From contig URVV01000002.1 of the NCBI GenBank assembly GCA_900551455.1, positions 33,348 to 97,347 on the forward strand: a DNA stretch of 64,000 bases, read 5' to 3'. Source of the DNA: an uncultured Mycoplasmatota bacterium. Lineage in GTDB: Bacteria; Bacillota_I; Bacilli_A; RF39; UBA660. Positions 45,069 through 53,728 of the stretch are shown here, piece by piece. Under the pieces are notes generated by a model, which was not told the DNA's origin, did no database searches, and saw only the letters and a list, made by a program, of their open reading frames with translations. Position 1 is the first letter of the stretch. Each line of letters opens with the position of its first letter. The position numbers were made by a program, and so were the translations under genes.

Positions 45069-45096
45069 ATAATCACCTATATTTAATTATATACAT

Positions 45097-46074
45097 TTAG
45101 TAGTGATTTATTTGTCGATGAAGAGCATTATTTATAGATGATGATAAAATATTACTTAGTTTATCTATTATAAAGTCTATTTCAGTGGGAGTTACAATTA
45201 GATTCAATTCTGTATTGGTTAGAACTTCATCAATTAGATGTTTTTGTTCATTATCTGGTAATGATCCAAATAATCCTAATAAAGCTTCTTTATCATTTGG
45301 AGATAATTCTTGGTTGGTTAATTTATCTTTGTAATTTTTCTTCCGAAATGATAGTTTAAAGGTACTGTCGTGTTCTTTTATATATGAGATATGTTTATAT
45401 AAGTATTTAATTGTATCTAGGACAATAGTTACAGAGGTGGTGACTGTTGGGATGCCAATTGCAATAACGGGAATGCCCATAGTTTTTTTGCTTATTTCTA
45501 AGCGATTGTTCCCTACTCCAGAACCGGGGTGAATACCGGTATCAGTTAATTGTATTGTTTTATTAATGCGATCTATTGATTTACTGGCTAAGGCATCGAT
45601 AGCAATGATAAAATCTGGTTTAATAGATTTGATTAAAGATTTTATAATAATGGATGATTCGATGCCGGTATTAGCCATAACATTAGGGGTAAAACAAGAT
45701 ACTGGACGAATGCCTTCTTTAACTTCACCTAATGTAAATAGATGGGCTGTTACTAGGACGTTATCAATTGTTTTGGGGCCTAGACTATCAGGAGTTGATA
45801 AACGATTACCCAAACCAATTATTAAACAGGAAGCTGAATCTTTTATTTCGTTTATAGTAAGAAGATCTTTTAGTATTTCTTCAAGATGTTTACCAACTAT
45901 TTCACGTGATTCAAAATCTGTAATATCTTCGAATGATAAAGTAATATAATTGCCATCTTTTTTAGTGGTGGTAATTGTTATATTATCTATTCTTTTGGTA
46001 TTATGGGGAATAGCATTATTTTCAATAATTAAATCTGTTCTTATGTTAAACTTAGACAAATCTATTTTATGCAT
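45097..46074 (-). CDS. gpr: germination protease GPR
   Basis: 325 aa. Degrades small acid-soluble spore proteins on germination. IGLGNRLSTPDSLGP, ANTGIESS, DALASKS, TGIHPGSGVGNNR and IGIPTVT are the A25-family signatures. The N-terminal part (KFNIRTDLI) fits the autoprocessed propeptide. AGGTGATACG lies ahead of ATG 46074. Divergent from rpsT, as in Bacillus synteny. Confidence 0.96.
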   Translation of the reverse strand: MHKIDLSKFNIRTDLIIENNAIPHNTKRIDNITITTTKKDGNYITLSFEDITDFESREIVGKHLEEILKDLLTINEIKDSASCLIIGLGNRLSTPDSLGPKTIDNVLVTAHLFTLGEVKEGIRPVSCFTPNVMANTGIESSIIIKSLIKSIKPDFIIAIDALASKSIDRINKTIQLTDTGIHPGSGVGNNRLEISKKTMGIPVIAIGIPTVTTSVTIVLDTIKYLYKHISYIKEHDSTFKLSFRKKNYKDKLTNQELSPNDKEALLGLFGSLPDNEQKHLIDEVLTNTELNLIVTPTEIDFIIDKLSNILSSSINNALHRQINHY

Positions 46075-46117
46075 CGTATCACCTATCAATATTTTTTACA
46101 AAAAACATTGATTTTAT

Positions 46118-46146
46118 TTGCTTTTTTAATATTTTTTTGATAAAAT
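46118..46146 (+). promoter_or_regulatory. promoter for rpsT
   Basis: TTGCTT (46118-46123), 17-base spacer, TAAAAT (46141-46146), 32 bases before the rpsT ATG. Confidence 0.55.
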
Positions 46147-46178
46147 GGTAAATGTGTATCGGAAGGAGATGAATTTTA

Positions 46179-46448
46179 ATGGCAAATGTTAAGAATGCTA
46201 AGAAAAAAATTAAACAAATAGCTAAGACAACTAAAAATAATGAACAATTAAAGTCTACGGTTAAAAATGCAATTAAGAATACTGATAAGGCAATTTTAGC
46301 TGGTAATAAAGAGGCTGCTGAAAAGAGTTTAAAGCTTGCTATCAAGAGTTTAGACAACGCAAAATCTAAAGGACTTGTACATAAAAATAAAGTTGATAGA
46401 GAAAAATCAAGACTATCATTAAAAGTTAACAAAATGGAAAGTAAATAA
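46179..46448 (+). CDS. rpsT: 30S ribosomal protein S20
   Basis: 89-aa basic helical protein binding 16S rRNA. The N-terminus MANVKNAKKKIKQ, ALKxVKNAIK-like TVKNAIK, and the late AKSKGLVHKNKVDREKSRL are the family hallmarks. GGAAGGAG precedes the ATG; a terminator follows at once. Confidence 0.96.
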   Translation: MANVKNAKKKIKQIAKTTKNNEQLKSTVKNAIKNTDKAILAGNKEAAEKSLKLAIKSLDNAKSKGLVHKNKVDREKSRLSLKVNKMESK

Positions 46449-46475
46449 AAAATCAAGGATGACTTGATTTTTTTT
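46448..46475. terminator. bidirectional terminator between rpsT and tcdA
   Basis: 8 to 10-bp stem AAATCAAG / CTTGATTT with a 5-base loop and T runs on both strands. Confidence 0.85.
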
Positions 46476-46476
46476 A

Positions 46477-47148
46477 TTAATTATTTAGAATATCTTTAAT
46501 AATATAGTTAGCTAAGAGAAGACCTGCTGTTGCAGGAACAAAAACCATACTTGCAAGGCAACCTGTTTTTTGTGGTTGTTCAGTTGATGAGACAACCATT
46601 ATCTTTTTATTGGTCTTTAGTTCTTGGACATATTTTCTAATTATTTTAGCTAATGGGTCATAAGAAGTTTTTCTGATATCGGTAATTGCTAGTTTACTAG
46701 GATCTAGCTTGTTAGCTGTTCCCATACTGGAAATTAGTTTGATGTTTCTGGAAAGAGCATAATCTATTAGTAGTTTTTTGGCTTGGACAGAGTCACAGGC
46801 ATCGATGATATAGTCTAGATGATATTTATCTAAAAGATTGATGGTGTCTTTATCTAAAAAGATTCTTTCAGTTATTACTTTGCAATGAGGATTAATAGAT
46901 TTTACTCTTGCTTCGGCGGAAGATACTTTTGGGGTACCAATATTCTCTTGGGTAGTTATTATTTGTCTATTTAGATTGGTTTTATCTATTATATCATAAT
47001 CTATGAGTATGAGAGTACCAAGGCCACTTCTTACTAATGATTCTAGAGCATACCCCCCTACTCCACCTAGGCCAACAATTAAAACAGTAGTAGATTTTAT
47101 TTTATTATAATTATCTTCCCCGACTAGAGAAATAACACGTTCAAACAT
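46477..47148 (-). CDS. tcdA: tRNA threonylcarbamoyladenosine dehydratase TcdA
   Basis: 223-aa E1-like enzyme that cyclises t6A in tRNA. GLGGVGGYALESLVRSG is the nucleotide loop, DYDIIDKTNLNRQ the Asp and Arg/Gln ATP contacts, DACDSVQAK the later conserved segment. I chose ATG at 47148: GGAGG is 5 bases upstream. The gene (yrvM in Bacillus) lies beside a 6S-like RNA, as it does there. Confidence 0.93.
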   Translation of the reverse strand: MFERVISLVGEDNYNKIKSTTVLIVGLGGVGGYALESLVRSGLGTLILIDYDIIDKTNLNRQIITTQENIGTPKVSSAEARVKSINPHCKVITERIFLDKDTINLLDKYHLDYIIDACDSVQAKKLLIDYALSRNIKLISSMGTANKLDPSKLAITDIRKTSYDPLAKIIRKYVQELKTNKKIMVVSSTEQPQKTGCLASMVFVPATAGLLLANYIIKDILNN

Positions 47149-47166
47149 TTTTACCTCCATATAATT

Positions 47167-47192
47167 AAAGAGATAATTTGCATTATCTCTTT
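47167..47192 (-). terminator. hairpin between 6S-like RNA and tcdA
   Basis: Perfect 11-bp stem AAAGAGATAAT / ATTATCTCTTT with a 4-base loop. The T run beyond it on the minus strand is short, so read-through into tcdA is possible. Confidence 0.65.
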
Positions 47193-47205
47193 GTTATTAT
47201 TATTT

Positions 47206-47377
47206 ACCCAAAGAACCGATACTAAGGAGATAAAACCCGCGCGCAATCACACAGGTGGGTAATCACGGTATAGTAATTAGGATTCTTAATAGGATTAAGC
47301 ATTCAACACATACAATACGTTAGATTCCCTAAATATATCTTTGTCGGTTTTAAATATAGTTGTCGTATCCTTCAGGT
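47206..47377 (-). ncRNA. ssrS: 6S RNA (ssrS/bsrA-like)
   Basis: No coding frame. A strong promoter places the 5' end near 47377. The RNA ends pair: ACCTGAAG (47370-47377) with CTTTGGGT (47206-47213), eight continuous pairs including two G-U, then GATAC with GTATC (47218-47222), with a 4-base bulge on the 3' side. Inner hairpins such as CTTAAT / ATTAAG leave a long rod with a central open region, the 6S shape. In Bacillus subtilis 6S-1 (bsrA) lies next to yrvM (tcdA), as here. Identity rests on structure and synteny, not on a primary-sequence match. Confidence 0.68.
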
Positions 47378-47383
47378 ATTTTA

Positions 47384-47411
47384 ATTATATCATAACTAAA
47401 AAATAATTCAA
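47384..47411 (-). promoter_or_regulatory. promoter of the 6S-like RNA
   Basis: Minus strand TTGAAT (47406-47411), 16-base spacer, TATAAT (47384-47389). Confidence 0.7.
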
Positions 47412-47445
47412 GTAATTTGGTCTAACTTTACATATTTAGACAGGG

Positions 47446-48072
47446 TTATTTTTTTCTTGTTTTTGTTTTAGGAGAATATTCTTGATTAATAATATTATTT
47501 ATTGTTTCAGTTACTTCATAACGGTCTAGAAAAGATGCTAATTTTAATAATTCTTCTTCAGATATTTTATCTATTGGAGTTAATTTTATTAAAGATAATA
47601 CTTTTTGGTAGTAGATAGATAGTGGTTCTTGGTTATTATTTAGAGTTAATAATTCAAGATATTTATTTTCAGTTATTTTATCTTTATAAGTATTTTTTAT
47701 TAGATCTTTTGGGGATGAAAAGATATCTTCTAGTGATTCATAGTTTAGAATATCTTTTAGAGGATAATTTTTAGTTTGACAGTAATATTCTTTAGTAGTT
47801 AATAAATTTTCTAGATGGGTAACTAATTTAGGAGGGAGATACTGGTTGTATGTTACATAAGAATATTCTTCCTTATTATCTACTTTATACCAAGAGAGAC
47901 TCCTAATATAAGGACCTTCTTTAGGAAGGGTGGATGTTTTAGGAATAACGATTGGTTTAATAAGACTACATTTAGTTATAATTTCATCTTTTAATTTAGA
48001 TAATTCTTGGTAATTAATTGAGGCAGTATATTTAATGATACTGGAGAATTCTTTTTTAAAGTAATAAATCAT
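47446..48072 (-). CDS. hypothetical protein
   Basis: 208 aa, no family recognised, no signal peptide or membrane segment. Largely helical in the second half with many Leu, Lys and Asn, ending in a basic tail KTKTRKK. It lies 59 bases downstream of the phosphohexomutase gene on the same strand and may share its transcript. Confidence 0.5.
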   Translation of the reverse strand: MIYYFKKEFSSIIKYTASINYQELSKLKDEIITKCSLIKPIVIPKTSTLPKEGPYIRSLSWYKVDNKEEYSYVTYNQYLPPKLVTHLENLLTTKEYYCQTKNYPLKDILNYESLEDIFSSPKDLIKNTYKDKITENKYLELLTLNNNQEPLSIYYQKVLSLIKLTPIDKISEEELLKLASFLDRYEVTETINNIINQEYSPKTKTRKK

Positions 48073-48131
48073 AGTGGTCTCTTCTTTCTTAATAAATTAT
48101 GGATGATATTATAACATATTTATATGTTTAT

Positions 48132-49490
48132 TTAAAGATATTTATTTAAGAGATCAGTAAATTCTTTTTGAATTTCAGTTAATCTTGATTCAGTAGTAGC
48201 TTCGAAGCGCATAGTAATATTTGGCCCGGTATTAGAGGCTCTTACTAGAGCAAAACCGTCTTTAAATTTTGCTTTGGCACCATCTATTGTTAAAGTATTA
48301 TAGCCTTTACTTTGACAGTATTCTTTTACTTTTTCAATTATATGAAATTTTTTATTGTCTTCAGTGGAAATTTTTATTTCGGGGGTTGAATAATATTTGG
48401 TAATGCCATCTAAAAGAGAACTTAGTGGTTTATCAGTATGGCTTAATAATTCGATTAGACGCATACCAGCATATATGCCATCATCATAGCCGGGAAATTT
48501 ATCTCTAAAGTAAACGTGTCCGGATAGTTCTCCTCCTAATGGGCAGTCTAATTCGTTGGTTTTTGCTCTTGTGTATGAGTTACCGGTACGATATTCATAT
48601 GGGGATACTTTTAGTTTTATTAATTCATCTTCAAGAGCTTTAGTACACTTTACATCATATAGGCATTGTTTATTTTCTACTTTATTGTATAAGTAACGCC
48701 ACATTATGATCATAAATTTATCTGTTTCAATCATATTTCCTTGATTGTCGATAAACCCTACTCTATCGCCATCGCCATCATAACCAATTCCTAGATCGGC
48801 TTTGGTTTCTAAAACTTTTTCTTTTAATTTAGTTAGGTTTTCATAAATACACGGATCTGGGTGATGATTTGGAAAAGAACCGTCAGATATATTAAATAAT
48901 GGGATAGATTCAATGTTTAGGTTAGCAAAGACTTTGTCGGCAATAATGCTAGTTGTTCCATTGCCACAATCGTAGACTACTTTGATGTGGCGTGGTCCTA
49001 GTGACAATTTATCAGTTATGAGATGGATATATGGTTTGGTTATATCCTTATTCTCGATAGTTCCTTTACCGGTTGCAAAGCTTTGGCTGGTGATGATATC
49101 ATATATTTCTTTTACTTCTTTACCATAGGCGTTATTAATACCGTTATATGAGAATTTAAAGCCATTATATTCTTTGGGATTGTGGGATGCAGTAATCATC
49201 ATACTGGCATTGGTTCCATAGTAATTAGCAGCAAAATAACACATTGGGGTAGTTGCTAAACCTAGTCTTATAACATTTACACCAGTATCTGTTAATCCTT
49301 TAACTAAGTGTTCTTCTAAAGATGGAGATGATAATCTGTTGTCATAAGCTACAACAGATTTATTTTTTCCATAACTAAGAAGTTTAGTACCATAGGCTTT
49401 ACCTATTAAATAGGCAGTTTCTTCATCTAATTCTTTTTTATATATTCCTCTTATATCATATTCTCTAAATATTTCTTTTATTAATTTCAT
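48132..49490 (-). CDS. phosphomannomutase/phosphoglucomutase
   Basis: 452 aa, alpha-D-phosphohexomutase. FREYDIRGIY is the first sugar-phosphate strand, TASHNPKEYNG holds the phosphoserine, GYDGDGDRVGFID the Mg loop, GGELSGHVYF the sugar-binding loop and RASNTGPN the phosphate-binding loop. It interconverts hexose 1- and 6-phosphates and so feeds nucleotide-sugar supply for the surface polymer. AAAGGAATATT precedes the ATG. It follows the Xer gene by 14 bases. Confidence 0.92.
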   Translation of the reverse strand: MKLIKEIFREYDIRGIYKKELDEETAYLIGKAYGTKLLSYGKNKSVVAYDNRLSSPSLEEHLVKGLTDTGVNVIRLGLATTPMCYFAANYYGTNASMMITASHNPKEYNGFKFSYNGINNAYGKEVKEIYDIITSQSFATGKGTIENKDITKPYIHLITDKLSLGPRHIKVVYDCGNGTTSIIADKVFANLNIESIPLFNISDGSFPNHHPDPCIYENLTKLKEKVLETKADLGIGYDGDGDRVGFIDNQGNMIETDKFMIIMWRYLYNKVENKQCLYDVKCTKALEDELIKLKVSPYEYRTGNSYTRAKTNELDCPLGGELSGHVYFRDKFPGYDDGIYAGMRLIELLSHTDKPLSSLLDGITKYYSTPEIKISTEDNKKFHIIEKVKEYCQSKGYNTLTIDGAKAKFKDGFALVRASNTGPNITMRFEATTESRLTEIQKEFTDLLNKYL

Positions 49491-49504
49491 AATATTCCTT
49501 TCTT

Positions 49505-50410
49505 TTATCCTGATGGATAATATAGATCATAATTATCTTTAATCTTTTCTGTAGAGACATTCGTATAGATACCAGTAGTGGAGATATTTTCGTGTCCTAG
49601 CATTAATTGGATACTTCTTAAATCGGCACCATTATTTAATAAGTGAGTAGCAAAGGAGTGTCTTAACATATGGGGGTGAATCTCTTTTTTTAATCCTTGT
49701 TTTTCGGCGATAATTTTTAGGTTTTTGAAGAATCCTTGTCTAGTAAGTTTTTTCCCGTGGTTATTTAGAAATAAATTATCACATAAATATCCTTTCATTA
49801 GAGTTTGACGATATTCATCTAAGTATATTTTTAGATATTTAGTAGCGATGGCGCCGATGGGGATAATTCTTTCTTTATGCCCTTTACCACTACATTTAAC
49901 TATTTGTTTGTTAAAATCAATGTTTTCAATAGTTAAATTAATTAATTCACTTACTCTTAATCCGGTAGCATACATTAATTCTAGCATTGCTTTGTTTCGG
50001 TAATCATATGGGGTATCTAATTTAATATCTAGGAGTTTATCAACTTCTTCTAAAGTTAAAACTTCCGGTAATTTACGATAGAATCTAGGCCTTTCAATAT
50101 CTAGAACTAGATTATAAATAGATTCAGAAGATAGGTAGTGATAAAATGATTTGATAGATGAAATTTTTCTAACGACTGAGTAAATACTATACTTATTTTC
50201 TTCTAGATATGATAGATAGTGATAGATATCTTCATTGGTGGTTTGATAATAATCTTTTTTTATGTAACTTAGATAGTGATAAATATCTATGATGTAAGAA
50301 TTTACAGTAGTGTCTTTGTTTAGAAATTTTACAGTAATTAGATATGTTTGATATTTAGATAAGATTAATTGATTATTATTAGTAGTAGTTAGTTTATCTA
50401 TATTAATCAT
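49505..50410 (-). CDS. xerD: tyrosine recombinase XerD-like
   Basis: 301 aa. N-terminal SAM-like core-binding domain, then the catalytic residues: Arg in ATGLRVSELINL, Lys in CSGKGHKERIIP, HxxR in HPHMLRHSFATHLL, His in MLGHENISTT and the nucleophile Tyr in GIYTNVS. Resolves chromosome dimers, or a related site-specific reaction. The full-length Xer form and housekeeping context argue against a phage integrase; XerC cannot be excluded. Confidence 0.88.
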   Translation of the reverse strand: MINIDKLTTTNNNQLILSKYQTYLITVKFLNKDTTVNSYIIDIYHYLSYIKKDYYQTTNEDIYHYLSYLEENKYSIYSVVRKISSIKSFYHYLSSESIYNLVLDIERPRFYRKLPEVLTLEEVDKLLDIKLDTPYDYRNKAMLELMYATGLRVSELINLTIENIDFNKQIVKCSGKGHKERIIPIGAIATKYLKIYLDEYRQTLMKGYLCDNLFLNNHGKKLTRQGFFKNLKIIAEKQGLKKEIHPHMLRHSFATHLLNNGADLRSIQLMLGHENISTTGIYTNVSTEKIKDNYDLYYPSG

Positions 50411-50522
50411 TTTATGGCCTACTTTCTATATAGATTATAGCAAAACTTAGAAAAATTAGCAATTATTTTAAGTTTTATGTAAAATGTTTTACTACTGATT
50501 TACTTAATTTGGGAAGACGTGA

Positions 50523-50528
50523 TATAAT
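50523..50528 (+). promoter_or_regulatory. extended -10 element upstream of rarA
   Basis: TATAAT preceded by TGA (TGn extended -10), 28 bases before the rarA start; no good -35. Confidence 0.5.
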
Positions 50529-50555
50529 TAATACACGTAATTGTAGGTGAAGGAT

Positions 50556-51758
50556 ATGGAGAAATTATTAGCTATTAAGATGCGTCCAACAAAATTAGAG
50601 GAAGTTATTGGGCAAAAAAATTTGATAGGTCCTGGGAAGGTTCTTACGAATTTAGTTAAAAATAAACGTTTATTTTCAATGATTTTGTATGGTAAACCAG
50701 GAATAGGAAAAACTTCAATTGCTCTTTCTTTGGTAAGTGAACTTGGAGTTAGATATCGAATGCTTAATGCAGTTGTTAATAATAAGAAGGATTTTGATAC
50801 GGCAGTTAATGAAGCAAAGATGTATAATGGTCTTGTTTTGATTATGGATGAGATACATAGATTAAATAAAGATAAACAAGATTTATTATTACCGGTATTA
50901 GAGAGTGGTTTAATTACTTTAATTGGGATGACTACTTCTAATCCTTATCATAGTATTAATCCAGCTATTAGAAGTAGATGTCAATTATATCAATTAGAGG
51001 AACTTAGGTATGAAGATATAACTAAGGCAATAGATTTGGTTATTAAAAAGAATGTTTTACCTGGTTTAAAGGTTAGTGATGAGGCTAAAGATTATATTGC
51101 TAATATGGCAAAGAATGATTTACGCTATGCTTATAATTTGTTAGAGGTGGCTTATTATTCTTCAGATAATTATGAGATAACGGTAGATAAATTGGTAAAT
51201 ATTTGTAATAAGCCTAATTTGTTTCACGATAAGAATCAGGATGGATACTATGATTTACTTAGTGCTTTTCAAAAGTCTATTAGAGGAAGTGATGTGCACG
51301 CAGCAGTATATTATTTAGCTAGATTAATTGAGGGTGATGAATTAGAGGCTATATGCCGTAGAATGGCCGTTATTGTATATGAAGATATTGGCCTTGCGAA
51401 TCCGGGGATGGGACCTAAAGTAATGGCGGCTATTGATAGTGCTTTAATGTTGGGTCTACCAGAGGCTAGGATTCCCTTGGCAGAGGTAGTAATTGAGATG
51501 GCTTTATCTCCTAAATCTAATAGTGCAGTTATGGCTATTGATAGGGCTATACAAATAATTGATACAATGGATACGGGGAATGTGCCTAGTCATTTGAAGA
51601 ATCCTAGTAGTGAATATAAATATCCACATAATTATAAGAATAGTTATGTAAAACAACAATATTTACCTGATAAAATTAAGGATGTTAAAATATATATGCC
51701 AAGAGAGAATAAAAATGAGTTAATACTTAAGGAAATATTAAATAAGTTAGAAAAATAA
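50556..51758 (+). CDS. rarA: replication-associated recombination protein RarA
   Basis: 400-aa clamp-loader-like AAA+ ATPase acting at stalled replication forks. MRPTKLEEVIGQ, Walker A GKPGIGKTS, Walker B LIMDEIHR, sensor TTSNPYHSINPAIRSRC, then the tetramerisation domain with RMAVIVYEDIGLANP and the C-terminal PHNYKNSYVKQQYLP. Typical length. I prefer ATG 50556 (AGGTGA about 5-8 bases upstream) over the GTG three codons before, which lies in the SD. Confidence 0.95.
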   Translation: MEKLLAIKMRPTKLEEVIGQKNLIGPGKVLTNLVKNKRLFSMILYGKPGIGKTSIALSLVSELGVRYRMLNAVVNNKKDFDTAVNEAKMYNGLVLIMDEIHRLNKDKQDLLLPVLESGLITLIGMTTSNPYHSINPAIRSRCQLYQLEELRYEDITKAIDLVIKKNVLPGLKVSDEAKDYIANMAKNDLRYAYNLLEVAYYSSDNYEITVDKLVNICNKPNLFHDKNQDGYYDLLSAFQKSIRGSDVHAAVYYLARLIEGDELEAICRRMAVIVYEDIGLANPGMGPKVMAAIDSALMLGLPEARIPLAEVVIEMALSPKSNSAVMAIDRAIQIIDTMDTGNVPSHLKNPSSEYKYPHNYKNSYVKQQYLPDKIKDVKIYMPRENKNELILKEILNKLEK

Positions 51759-51784
51759 AGAAAGACACTTAAGGTCTTTCTTTT
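51757..51784. terminator. bidirectional terminator after rarA
   Basis: 9 to 10-bp stem around GAAAGAC / GTCTTTC with a 7-base loop, T run beyond. Confidence 0.8.
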
Positions 51785-52532
51785 AAAATAAGGTAAGTTG
51801 TTCTACTTGGTTAGATGGCATAAGAACTCTTTTCTTAACGGGTCCAGTTTTTTCTTTTACTGGGGTTTCTTCATTAGTTAATTTGCTATTATAATGGTTA
51901 AAAAAAGCAATTAATGAATGAAAGTTAGCATAGTTAATTTTAGTAGTATCATATTTTGTTATGTAGTTATAAGATTCTTTATCATAGTATTCTTTTGAAT
52001 CATAAATTAAGAGTTTAATTAGTCTAGTTAAGATATCATCACCAGTCATATCTAGTTTATCTAAATGCTTAGAATGGGTATGCTCTTTAATAGAACTATT
52101 GGCATATAATCTTAGTTCGGCAGCGGTAGTTTTACATTGATAATTATTAGTATAATGGTTAGCTAATTCTTTTAAAAAGAGATAATCATATTTTTTACTT
52201 TGAATATCTTTTATAAGACATTCTGGTCTATCTAGGTATTTAAAGTCTTTTTGATAAAGAAAATCATAGTAAACTTTAGAGTATTTACCATTATAAAAAT
52301 TTCTTATTGAAAGTTTTTTGGTAGCATCGTATGATGGTAAAATTGATGATTCGATTAAGTGATTTCTTAATTCTTCTTCATTATTAAAAAGAGCGGTAAA
52401 ATAGTCTATTTCTAATAGTGTAAAAGCATATTTTTTTTGATATCTCCTTTTTAGATAAAAGTATTTTGAACTACTGATATCTAGTGGTGTATATTCACCT
52501 TTTTTAGATTGAGTCATAAAGTAATAAGCCAT
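51783..52532 (-). CDS. hypothetical protein ending in a sliding-clamp binding motif
   Basis: 249 aa, family not recognised, soluble, Tyr- and Lys-rich and helical. The last residues are EQLTLF, matching the QLxLF peptide by which polymerases and repair factors bind the DnaN sliding clamp, placed at the extreme C-terminus after a flexible basic linker (TGPVKKRVLMPS). Convergent with rarA. GGGGGAACC precedes the ATG. A role in DNA replication or repair is inferred from the tail only. Confidence 0.6.
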   Translation of the reverse strand: MAYYFMTQSKKGEYTPLDISSSKYFYLKRRYQKKYAFTLLEIDYFTALFNNEEELRNHLIESSILPSYDATKKLSIRNFYNGKYSKVYYDFLYQKDFKYLDRPECLIKDIQSKKYDYLFLKELANHYTNNYQCKTTAAELRLYANSSIKEHTHSKHLDKLDMTGDDILTRLIKLLIYDSKEYYDKESYNYITKYDTTKINYANFHSLIAFFNHYNSKLTNEETPVKEKTGPVKKRVLMPSNQVEQLTLF

Positions 52533-52632
52533 ATTGGTTCCCCCTACTCCATACGTTTTCTTGGGAATATACTACCACATATTTATTTTTTTGTCAATTT
52601 TTTGTCATCTGATGTAAAAAATAGTTGATGTG

Positions 52633-52641
52633 TGCTATAAT
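52633..52641 (+). promoter_or_regulatory. extended -10 promoter of the dehydrogenase gene
   Basis: TGC followed by TATAAT (52636-52641) 21 bases before the ATG; the -35 is poor. Confidence 0.5.
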
Positions 52642-52662
52642 AACTACTAGGAGGATAGAAAA

Positions 52663-53688
52663 ATGAAATGCGTTAAAATTAAAGAGGCACAAAAATTAGA
52701 GGTGTCAGAAATTCAGGAACCAATTAGTGATGGTAAGAAAGTTATTTTTAAGGTTGATGCTTGTGGAATATGTGGCTCTGATATTCATTATTATATGTCT
52801 GGTGAACCTAAGGGATTAGTTATGGGCCATGAATTTGCTGGAACAGTAATTGATCCGGGAGATAGAGATGATCTAAAGATTGGAGATCGCGTGACAGGAT
52901 TACCTATTAGTCCTTGTGGAGAGTGTGAGCCTTGTACTACTGGTAATGTTCAATATTGTTTAAATACTTGGAATGAAGCAGTTGGTTTATCTTTAAGTAA
53001 TCCGGGAGGCTATGCTGTTAGATCTAGTTGCCGAAGTGATATGGTTGTAAAAATACCTGATGGAGTTTCTTCAGTAGAAGCGGCAATGGTGGAACCTTCA
53101 GCAGTATCATTACACGCAATTAATTTAGCTAATATTAAAGTTGGAGATAAGGTTTTAATTATTGGTGGAGGAATCATTGGTTTAATGGCTAGTGAATTTG
53201 CTAAATTAAATGGAGCTTCTTATATTGCTTTAATGGAAACTAATCCTAAAAGAGGAGAAAAAGCTCTTAAATATGGTTGTGTTAATGAGTATTTTAATGC
53301 TTTAGAAGAAGGTATTATCGAGAAAGTTACTAATAAGAGTAATGGTGGCTTTGATAAGGTAATTGAATGTTGTGGAAATGGGCCAGCAGTTAGTGAGGCT
53401 ATTATGCTAGTAAAACCAGGAGGAGTAATTGTTTTGGTAGGAGTTAGTTTAACACCAATAACAATTCCTACGGTAGTTAGTGTTATGCGAGAAATTACAA
53501 TGCAAGGAGCTATTGCTTATACTAAAGAAGAATTTGTTAAATGCTTAGATTTAATTGATAAAAAGATTATTAATGTTAAAAAATATATTGATGATATTGT
53601 TCCGTTAGAAAAAGCTCAAGATTCTTTCGAGAGATTAACTAGTGGTCAAGATGAAGCAATAAAAATTATTTTTAAACCAGAAGAATAA
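52663..53688 (+). CDS. zinc-dependent medium-chain alcohol/polyol dehydrogenase
   Basis: 341 aa. Catalytic zinc ligands are seen in CGICGSDIHYY, GHEFAG and the later VEPSAVSLH; the structural zinc loop has CGECEPCTTGNVQYC. GGGIIGLMAS is the NAD-binding loop followed by an acidic Glu in LMETNPK, so NAD is preferred. Closest in look to sorbitol or butanediol/threonine dehydrogenases, substrate uncertain. AGGAGG precedes the ATG; monocistronic with its own terminator. Confidence 0.88.
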   Translation: MKCVKIKEAQKLEVSEIQEPISDGKKVIFKVDACGICGSDIHYYMSGEPKGLVMGHEFAGTVIDPGDRDDLKIGDRVTGLPISPCGECEPCTTGNVQYCLNTWNEAVGLSLSNPGGYAVRSSCRSDMVVKIPDGVSSVEAAMVEPSAVSLHAINLANIKVGDKVLIIGGGIIGLMASEFAKLNGASYIALMETNPKRGEKALKYGCVNEYFNALEEGIIEKVTNKSNGGFDKVIECCGNGPAVSEAIMLVKPGGVIVLVGVSLTPITIPTVVSVMREITMQGAIAYTKEEFVKCLDLIDKKIINVKKYIDDIVPLEKAQDSFERLTSGQDEAIKIIFKPEE

Positions 53689-53696
53689 TTAATAAA

Positions 53697-53728
53697 TTAA
53701 AAAAAGTCAGTGGGTACTGGCTTTTTTT
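53697..53728. terminator. terminator after the dehydrogenase gene
   Basis: 11-bp stem AAAAAGTCAGT / ACTGGCTTTTT (one G-U) with a GGGT loop, between convergent genes. Confidence 0.85.

Noticed and set aside
47206..47377. T-box or other riboswitch upstream of tcdA
   Set aside because: No T-box sequence (AxGGTGGTACCGCG), SAM, or other aptamer core was found; closed ends and own promoter fit 6S RNA better.
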